Position numbers and translations under genes: made by a program. From NCBI GenBank assembly GCA_016296195.1, contig JAEDJU010000066.1:1-6961 (forward strand): a stretch of 6,961 nt of DNA. Direction: 5' to 3'. The DNA comes from Candidatus Methanomethylophilaceae archaeon. GTDB lineage: Archaea; Thermoplasmatota; Thermoplasmata; Methanomassiliicoccales; Methanomethylophilaceae. Positions 1-4,839 of this stretch are shown piece by piece; position 1 is the stretch's first letter, and each line of letters starts with the position of its first letter. The notes under the pieces were generated by a model. It saw only the letters and a list, made by a program, of their open reading frames with translations. It searched no databases and was not told where the DNA came from.

Positions 1-14
1 CGGTGCCGGATGCA

Positions 15-20
15 AGAGGA
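15..20 (+). promoter_or_regulatory. Ribosome binding site of threonine synthase
   Basis: AGAGGA lies six bases before the ATG at 27, a normal Shine-Dalgarno spacing. It favours that ATG over an in-frame GTG at position 3, which would add eight residues with no family resemblance. No TATA box is visible in the 26 bases available, so the promoter lies outside the window or the gene is transcribed with an upstream one. Confidence 0.6.
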
Positions 21-26
21 TTTGAA

Positions 27-1244
27 ATGGCAGCACACAAAGTAATCTGCTGGGACTGCGGAGCAGAGGTCGAGGACCCCTTCGTGAACACATGCCCCAG
101 GTGCGGCGGTCTCCTGACCGTCAAGATGGAACTCGAGAAAGTCAAGGAGATGAAGCCCCAGGACCTCCGCAGCACACCCATCGGTGTCTGGAGGTACGCA
201 CCCTTCATGCCCGTGGACCCCGCCCACAAGGTCTCCATCCAGGAGGGAGGAACCCCCCTGTACCCCACCAAGGCCCTCGGAGCCGAGATCGGCGTCGAGA
301 ACACCTTCGTGAAGTTCGAGGGACTGAACCCCACCGGATCCTTCAAGGACAGGGGAATGACCATGGGAGTCTCCCACGCCAAGGAGCTGGGAGCACAGGT
401 CGTCGGATGCGCATCCACCGGAAACACCTCCGCAGCCCTCGCCGCATACGCGGCCAAGGCCGGCATGAAGTGCGCCGTGTTCCTGCCCTCCGGAAAGGTC
501 GCCATGGGAAAGCTCGCCCAGGCACTGTTCTTCGGAGCCAAGGTCCTGTCCATCGACGGTAACTTCGACGATGCCCTCGCACTGGCAAGGAAGATGGCCG
601 ACGAGAGGAAGCTGTACCTGCTCAACTCCATCAACCCCTACCGCCCCGAGGGACAGAAATCCGTCCTGTTCGAGATCATGGACCAGCTCAACTACGAGGT
701 TCCCGACAGGATCATCCTGCCCGTCGGAAACGCCGCCAACATCTGGGCGGTCTACAAGGCGCTCACCGAGCTCGAGGAGGTCGGATGGATCGACAAGATG
801 CCCATGCTGACCGGAATCCAGGCGGAGGGAGCCGCACCCGTCGCAAGGGCGTTCGCGGCCGAGGCCAAGGACTTCGTCCCCGAGCAGAATCCCGAGACCG
901 TCGCCACCGCCATCAGGATCGGTAACCCCGTCAGCGGAAGGAAGGCACTCAAGGCCATCTACTCCACCGGAGGATACTGCACCACCGTCAACGACGATGA
1001 GATCATCAAGGCACAGCAGCTCCTCGGAAGGAGGGAGGGTGTCTGCGTCGAGCCCGCATCCGCGGCATCCGTCGCAGGACTCAAGAAGCTCCGCGAGATG
1101 GGAATCGCCGACAAGGACGAGCGCGTCGTGTGCATCTGTACCGGAAACGGACTCAAGGACCCCGACACAATCATCAACAACTGCGCCCCGCCCATCAAGT
1201 GCGGCAACTCGGTTGCGGATGTCGAGAGGATCCTGTCCGAGTGA
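27..1244 (+). CDS. thrC: Threonine synthase (PLP-dependent)
   Basis: This cytoplasmic enzyme converts O-phospho-L-homoserine and water to L-threonine and phosphate, the last step of threonine biosynthesis. The product is 405 residues, normal for the archaeal/bacterial class with an N-terminal zinc-ribbon-like segment: C8-x2-C11 and C23-x2-C26. The fold-type II PLP core follows. SFKDRG carries the PLP lysine K107, STGNTSAA (130-137) is the cofactor-contacting loop, GNAAN (234-238) is the phosphate-binding loop and CTGNGLKDP (371-379) closes the active site. The ATG at 27 is chosen because AGAGGA precedes it. All isoleucine codons I read in the gene are ATC and glycine is mostly GGA, a strong bias suggesting high expression. 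The gene ends base-to-base against the convergent helicase gene. Other PLP lyases such as threonine dehydratase or cysteate synthase are less likely given the N-terminal Cys pairs and the overall match; cysteate synthase is a close relative and is the main alternative. Confidence 0.93.
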   Translation: MAAHKVICWDCGAEVEDPFVNTCPRCGGLLTVKMELEKVKEMKPQDLRSTPIGVWRYAPFMPVDPAHKVSIQEGGTPLYPTKALGAEIGVENTFVKFEGLNPTGSFKDRGMTMGVSHAKELGAQVVGCASTGNTSAALAAYAAKAGMKCAVFLPSGKVAMGKLAQALFFGAKVLSIDGNFDDALALARKMADERKLYLLNSINPYRPEGQKSVLFEIMDQLNYEVPDRIILPVGNAANIWAVYKALTELEEVGWIDKMPMLTGIQAEGAAPVARAFAAEAKDFVPEQNPETVATAIRIGNPVSGRKALKAIYSTGGYCTTVNDDEIIKAQQLLGRREGVCVEPASAASVAGLKKLREMGIADKDERVVCICTGNGLKDPDTIINNCAPPIKCGNSVADVERILSE

Positions 1245-3572
1245 TCAGAAATCGAAGAGGCTGGCCTGCTTCTGGCCGGTCTCTTCAACCTTTTTAACTT
1301 TCTTGGTTTTCTTCGGAGTCTCGGTCTTCACCGGCTCCTGTTTCGTCTCAACGGGTTCCTCCGGGAGCTCACCGTAATCCGCTGCCATGGCATCGAGCAG
1401 CGCCTCCTCCTCGGAGGGTGACATCTGTTGCACCATGTCCGTCACGGAACCGGTCTGGTCCTTCATGCTCCTGGCGAGGGACGGTCCGATCCTCGGTATG
1501 GCGGCAAGTGTCTCGTAAGGGGTGGCCATCACATCAGATCTTGTGCGGATGCCCTTCTCGAAGAGTATCCTCGCCCTGCTCCTTCCTACACCCCTGAAGG
1601 ACACCAGGTCCATCAGCTCCTCCTTGACACCGTATCTGATACGGGTCATCAGGGGACGTACCTTCCTCACGGAATCCGGGTTGAAGATGAGGGCGATCTC
1701 GTTCATGGAGTAGATGATCCAATCCATCATGTCCACCTTGGACCTGATGTCCCCCGGACCGATGCCCATGTTGTCCGTCATGGTGTCCTCCGCGATCTCC
1801 TCGATCCAATCATACGTAAGTACGGCGGATTTCAGGTCGCTCCTGAAGAAGTCGTACATGTAGTCCTCGATGTCATCCGGGTCCACCAGGAGTCTGTCGC
1901 AGTACTCGTCGAAGACGGCATCCAATCTGGCCTCGTCGCATTTCTTCGGATACATCCCCAGGACATCGGGTGTCATCGCGGCCGCGATGAGTATGGGCAT
2001 GACCTCCGTGTCGTCATCTATCTTCAGGACCGCATCCCTCAGTATCGAGGCGGACATGGGGTCTATGTACAGGTCGGACACCCTCTTCCCGAAGGGGGTG
2101 ATCCTGATGACATCACCCTCGCGGGCGACCATCTTCTCCTTCTCGAGGAAATCAACGACGTTGCCGACAACGCTCTCGATACCGAAAAGCTGGGAGACGG
2201 TTCCGAAGAAGGTCTCCCTGAGGAACGCCACGACGGATTCCTCCGAATCGGCGTCCTCCGTAGCCACCAATCCCAGGATATGGCTCCTGAGGACCTTGTC
2301 GTTGAACAGCTTGGAAGTGAGCCTCTCGGTGTCATGCTCCACGTAGTCCTCCATCAGATGCTCGAAATCACGCTCGTTCTTCGCGATGAGGACGGCCTCC
2401 CCGTACGGGTCGTAACCGGGCCTTCCGGCACGTCCGCACATCTGCTTCACCTCCATCACGGGGATGGGGGTGTTCCCGGAGTTGGACTCGAACCTCATGG
2501 TGTCCCTGACCACGACCCTCCTTGCCGGAAGGTTGATCCCGGCGGCGAGGGTGGGTGTGGCCACTATGCACTTGATCAATCCGGCCCTGAACCCGTCCTC
2601 CACGTAGCGTCTCTGCCTGTAGGTGAGTCCGGCGTTGTGGAACGCCATGCCGCATTTGATGCAGGATGCCAGTTTCCTTCCGGTGGCGGTGGAATCCGCA
2701 TCACCTTCGAGGATGTCCTCCTCAGCCTTGGACAGCTCCCTTCCGGCGATCTTCCCCATGTCCTTGGAGAACTTCACCGCCAGGGCCTCGGTGGACCTGC
2801 GGGAGTTGACGAACACCAGGCTCTGACCTCCGTCCTCCACTGCCTGCTTCACTAGTGCCCAGACGGTGTCACCGGATTTCGGGACCTCTCTGGTCGTACG
2901 GTCGTTGAACACGATGGTGTCATCCTTGAACACACCCTCTTTCAACGGAATCGGACGCCAGTCGCTCCTGACCAGGTCGGCGTGGAGCCATTCCGCCAGA
3001 TCATCTGCGTTGGATATGGTGGCGGACAGCGCAATGATCTGCAGGTCCCTGTTCCTGCGCATGAGCTTCGTCAACGCGACCTCCAGGGTCGGACCCCTTC
3101 CCGGGTCGTGGATCATGTGGATCTCATCGGCGATGACCAATCCCACATCCTGTATCCATTTGCTTCCGTGACGGATCATGGAGTCCGCCTTCTCGGATGT
3201 GGCCACCACGATGTCGGCATCCTCCAGTCCTCTGTCCTCGGAGTCCAGGTCACCTGTGCTCAGGTGTGTCCTTATGCGGAGGTTGGCGAACCTGTCGAAG
3301 TCATCTTTCTTCTCCGATGCCAACGCCTTCAGCGGTACGATGTACAGGACCTTCCTGTGCTTCTCGACGATGGTCTGGAGTGCGGGGATGTACCCTATCA
3401 ACGATTTCCCGCTGGCGGTGGGTATCGCGGCGACCAGGTTCCTCCCGCTCAGAGCTATGGGGATCGCCTGTGCCTGCGGCGGGTGGAGAACTATGAACCC
3501 GACGTCGTTCAGGGCCTCCGCCACCCTATCCGATATCTCGAGTTCGTCCACCCTCATGCCCTTCGCATCCAT
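1245..3572 (-). CDS. hel308: Hel308/Hjm-type Ski2-family DNA helicase
   Basis: This is an ATP-dependent 3'-5' superfamily 2 helicase that in archaea acts at stalled replication forks and in recombination. In the 775-residue reading, motifs appear in order: Q motif PPQAQAIP (31-38), Walker A PTASGKSL (51-58, K56), DEIH (149-152), SAT (183-185), motif IV FVNSRRS (254-260), motif V region (338-353) and motif VI QMCGRAGRPG (377-386). A winged-helix region (about 405-500), the helical ratchet domain (about 500-650) and a helix-hairpin-like domain with SRAR (665-668) complete the Hel308 layout. After about residue 720 comes a charged linker with KKTKKVKK (754-761) and the terminal PIP-box-like QASLFDF (769-775). 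The longest start is given. The internal ATG at 3557 (residue 6, reading MRVDELEI) resembles known Hel308 N-termini better and fits the candidate TATA spacing, so the true protein may be 770 residues. ATA and GGG codons are commoner here than in thrC, suggesting lower expression. Confidence 0.93.
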   Translation of the reverse strand: MDAKGMRVDELEISDRVAEALNDVGFIVLHPPQAQAIPIALSGRNLVAAIPTASGKSLIGYIPALQTIVEKHRKVLYIVPLKALASEKKDDFDRFANLRIRTHLSTGDLDSEDRGLEDADIVVATSEKADSMIRHGSKWIQDVGLVIADEIHMIHDPGRGPTLEVALTKLMRRNRDLQIIALSATISNADDLAEWLHADLVRSDWRPIPLKEGVFKDDTIVFNDRTTREVPKSGDTVWALVKQAVEDGGQSLVFVNSRRSTEALAVKFSKDMGKIAGRELSKAEEDILEGDADSTATGRKLASCIKCGMAFHNAGLTYRQRRYVEDGFRAGLIKCIVATPTLAAGINLPARRVVVRDTMRFESNSGNTPIPVMEVKQMCGRAGRPGYDPYGEAVLIAKNERDFEHLMEDYVEHDTERLTSKLFNDKVLRSHILGLVATEDADSEESVVAFLRETFFGTVSQLFGIESVVGNVVDFLEKEKMVAREGDVIRITPFGKRVSDLYIDPMSASILRDAVLKIDDDTEVMPILIAAAMTPDVLGMYPKKCDEARLDAVFDEYCDRLLVDPDDIEDYMYDFFRSDLKSAVLTYDWIEEIAEDTMTDNMGIGPGDIRSKVDMMDWIIYSMNEIALIFNPDSVRKVRPLMTRIRYGVKEELMDLVSFRGVGRSRARILFEKGIRTRSDVMATPYETLAAIPRIGPSLARSMKDQTGSVTDMVQQMSPSEEEALLDAMAADYGELPEEPVETKQEPVKTETPKKTKKVKKVEETGQKQASLFDF
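1248..1268 (-). other. C-terminal PIP-box-like motif of the helicase
   Basis: The last seven residues, QASLFDF, match the PCNA-interacting pattern Q-x-x-[L/I/M]-x-x-F, lacking only the second aromatic because the protein ends there. A basic/acidic, probably disordered linker of roughly 40 residues precedes it, the usual arrangement for a PCNA tether. Function is inferred from the motif alone. Confidence 0.6.
1291..1313 (+). terminator. Possible T-tract terminator of threonine synthase mRNA
   Basis: On the + strand there is T5 at 1291-1295, T3 at 1299-1301 and T4 at 1307-1310, about 47-66 bases past the thrC stop. Archaeal RNA polymerase can terminate at U-rich tracts without a hairpin. The tracts are the complement of lysine codons (KKTKKVKK) in the convergent helicase gene, so they may be incidental to the protein sequence. 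There is no other T-rich stretch close to the thrC stop. Confidence 0.4.
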
Positions 3573-3579
3573 GGAGGAT

Positions 3580-3595
3580 GTTATGTACTTTTACC
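3580..3595 (-). promoter_or_regulatory. Candidate TATA box of the helicase gene
   Basis: Read on the minus strand this stretch is GGTAAAAGTACATAAC, the most TATA/BRE-like sequence close upstream of the helicase. Its centre is near 3587, which predicts transcription starting about 25 bases downstream, near 3560. That lies between the two candidate start codons (3572 and 3557) and would give an almost leaderless mRNA beginning translation at 3557. The match to the archaeal TATA consensus is imperfect. Confidence 0.35.
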
Positions 3596-3597
3596 TC

Positions 3598-3617
3598 GGG
3601 ACATTCTTCAGGGACAT
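3598..3617. repeat. Short direct repeat GGGACAT in the divergent promoter gap
   Basis: GGGACAT occurs at 3598-3604 and again at 3611-3617, 13 bases apart start to start, between the two divergent genes and just upstream of the candidate helicase TATA box. It could be a paired regulator half-site, but a seven-base repeat in a 128-base gap may be chance. I see no small gene or RNA in the rest of the 3573-3700 gap. Confidence 0.25.
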
Positions 3618-3667
3618 AGCCAGTCTCGATATCCAACGTCGTTAACTCCGATGCTTTTCCAGTTACC

Positions 3668-3677
3668 TTTATAAAAT
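3668..3677 (+). promoter_or_regulatory. TATA box of the transglutaminase-like gene
   Basis: TTTATAAAAT is a good archaeal TATA element in an otherwise GC-richer stretch. It is centred about 28 bases before the ATG at 3701, so transcription should begin within a few bases of the start codon and the mRNA is probably leaderless or nearly so. The AGGGG at 3690-3694 is spaced like a weak Shine-Dalgarno but may lie upstream of the transcription start. Confidence 0.65.
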
Positions 3678-3700
3678 ACCCTCAATCATAGGGGCCACCC

Positions 3701-4774
3701 ATGAGCAAGAGATTCGGTATCCCCGTCGCCGTGCTCGTCCTGGCCGTGGCATTGTTCGTCCCATTGGCATCGGACGGATCGGATGCGGCGGAGCAGTCGT
3801 TCTACATGTCGCAGCTCGACGAGAACGGATGCGCGGTGTTCAACGCCCTGGGAGGACTCCTGGGCAATTACGACAACACCGCAGTGGTCGATGTCACCTT
3901 CGACAGCATCACCCTCTTCGAGGACGAGGGGTCCGCCAGGGCCTATGCCGGATCCGTGGTCGCCGACGCATTGGCGGCCAAGTACTACAGCGAGCCTCTG
4001 ATCCCCCACTTGTGGGACCTGCCCGTGACGTATCCCGAGGTAATCGTGAACATCTCCGAGGCAACACTCTCGGACAACCCCGTGAAGTACTACATCGTCA
4101 CAGGGGTGGGAATCACCCTGTCGGTCCCCGCGGACATGCAGGACGATCCCAACACCGACACCAACGAGCTCGAGTCCAAGGTCAACGAGGTCAAGGACGC
4201 GGTCAGGTCGTTCTCCCCCTCCGGATCAAACGATGCGGACAAGGTGAAGTCCATCGCGGGACACCTGAAGACGGTGAGGTCCGCGGAGGATGACGAGGGC
4301 GAGGTGAGCAATATCTACGATGCCGTGGTCACAAAGAGCTCCTCATCCGCAGGGGTCGCCGCCGCATTCACATACTACTGCATGGCGAACAGCATAGAAT
4401 CCGTCACCGTCAGGGGACTGGTCTACGACGGTTCCGAATCCTCCGTGGAGTACTGGAACGCGGTCAGGACCGGCGGCTCCTGGTACGCCGTCGACACGGT
4501 GATGTACAACGAGGGCAACAAGGCCTACCTCATGGCGGGATCCGCGACCCAGGTCGTCAAAGGGGAGACCCCTGAGAGGCTCTCCACCACCCATGTGGAG
4601 GAACTGGACCTCTCCCAGCCCAACGGACTGGACGCACCCACACTGAACAGGACGGAGTACCCCTATCCGGACGACACACCGTTCCTGGTCAAGTACGGCG
4701 GATGGATCATACTCGCGCTGATCATAGCGATAGCGGCCTTCTTCATGGTGAAGGCGGCCAGAGGAGACGAGTGA
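3701..4774 (+). CDS. Secreted membrane-anchored transglutaminase-like protein, apparently lacking catalytic residues
   Basis: The 357-residue product begins with a signal peptide: basic MSKR, a hydrophobic core at about 6-23 and small residues before a likely cleavage near 28-30. It ends with a transmembrane helix (about 334-350) and the short basic tail KAARGDE, so residues of about 30-333 should be outside the cell. Residues about 180-285 follow the pattern of transglutaminase-like domains, with a DADKVKSIAGHL helix, SAGVAAAF (216-223) where enzymes have C-x-G-Y-A-x-A-F, EYWNAV (250-255) where enzymes have H-A-W-N-x-V, and WYAVD (261-265). The Cys position is therefore Ser216 and the His position Glu250, while Asp265 remains. 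I infer a non-catalytic binding or structural role. The N-terminal 30-180 is not recognised. The gene has its own TATA box and is followed after 65 bases by lonB with a separate promoter. The specific role is unknown. Confidence 0.85.
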   Translation: MSKRFGIPVAVLVLAVALFVPLASDGSDAAEQSFYMSQLDENGCAVFNALGGLLGNYDNTAVVDVTFDSITLFEDEGSARAYAGSVVADALAAKYYSEPLIPHLWDLPVTYPEVIVNISEATLSDNPVKYYIVTGVGITLSVPADMQDDPNTDTNELESKVNEVKDAVRSFSPSGSNDADKVKSIAGHLKTVRSAEDDEGEVSNIYDAVVTKSSSSAGVAAAFTYYCMANSIESVTVRGLVYDGSESSVEYWNAVRTGGSWYAVDTVMYNEGNKAYLMAGSATQVVKGETPERLSTTHVEELDLSQPNGLDAPTLNRTEYPYPDDTPFLVKYGGWIILALIIAIAAFFMVKAARGDE

Positions 4775-4790
4775 ATCCTTGAAAGGATTC
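4773..4790. repeat. Perfect inverted repeat between the surface-protein gene and lonB
   Basis: GAATCCTT (4773-4780) and AAGGATTC (4783-4790) are exact reverse complements separated by GA. The left arm overlaps the last two bases of the upstream stop codon. The right arm ends nine bases before the lonB TATA box. As RNA it could form a short hairpin near the upstream mRNA 3' end, but no T-run follows directly. As DNA its position upstream of the promoter suits an activator or repressor site. Both readings are inference. Confidence 0.6.
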
Positions 4791-4799
4791 GTAATAACA

Positions 4800-4807
4800 T
4801 TTAATAT
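4800..4807 (+). promoter_or_regulatory. TATA box of lonB
   Basis: TTTAATAT sits in the AT-rich gap with an A-rich stretch (TAATAACA) just upstream that could serve as the BRE. Transcription is predicted to begin near 4829, giving a leader of roughly ten bases ahead of the ATG at 4840. Confidence 0.6.
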
Positions 4808-4808
4808 C

Positions 4809-4818
4809 AAATCGATTT
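4809..4818. repeat. Ten-base palindrome between TATA box and lonB transcription start
   Basis: AAATCGATTT is a perfect palindrome immediately downstream of the lonB TATA box, where a bound protein would block polymerase recruitment. It is short and in AT-rich sequence, so chance occurrence is quite possible. Confidence 0.3.
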
Positions 4819-4829
4819 AGAGATAGATT

Positions 4830-4833
4830 GGGG
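4830..4833 (+). promoter_or_regulatory. Weak ribosome binding site of lonB
   Basis: GGGG lies six bases before the ATG at 4840. An in-frame TTG at 4828 would overlap this site and the predicted transcription start, so the ATG is preferred. The gene upstream has a GGGG with the same six-base spacing. Confidence 0.35.
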
Positions 4834-4839
4834 TTAGAA

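Noticed and set aside
1428..2855. A 475-codon open frame on the + strand antisense to the helicase
   Set aside because: It mirrors the helicase codons, is rich in His, Gly and Val without recognisable domains, and has no promoter or ribosome binding site. It is expected in GC-rich coding DNA that rarely produces stops in the opposing frame.
2982..3674. A 230-codon + strand frame running from the helicase gene into the divergent promoter gap
   Set aside because: Most of it is antisense to conserved helicase motifs and it has no recognisable protein features. The part in the gap overlaps promoter elements.
3573..3700. Possible small RNA or small gene in the divergent gap
   Set aside because: No convincing stable fold, tRNA-like signature or short reading frame with a ribosome binding site is visible. 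Two promoters and a short direct repeat account for the space.
4828..4839. TTG start giving a LonB four residues longer
   Set aside because: The ATG at 4840 has GGGG at suitable spacing and the TTG lies at the predicted transcription start.
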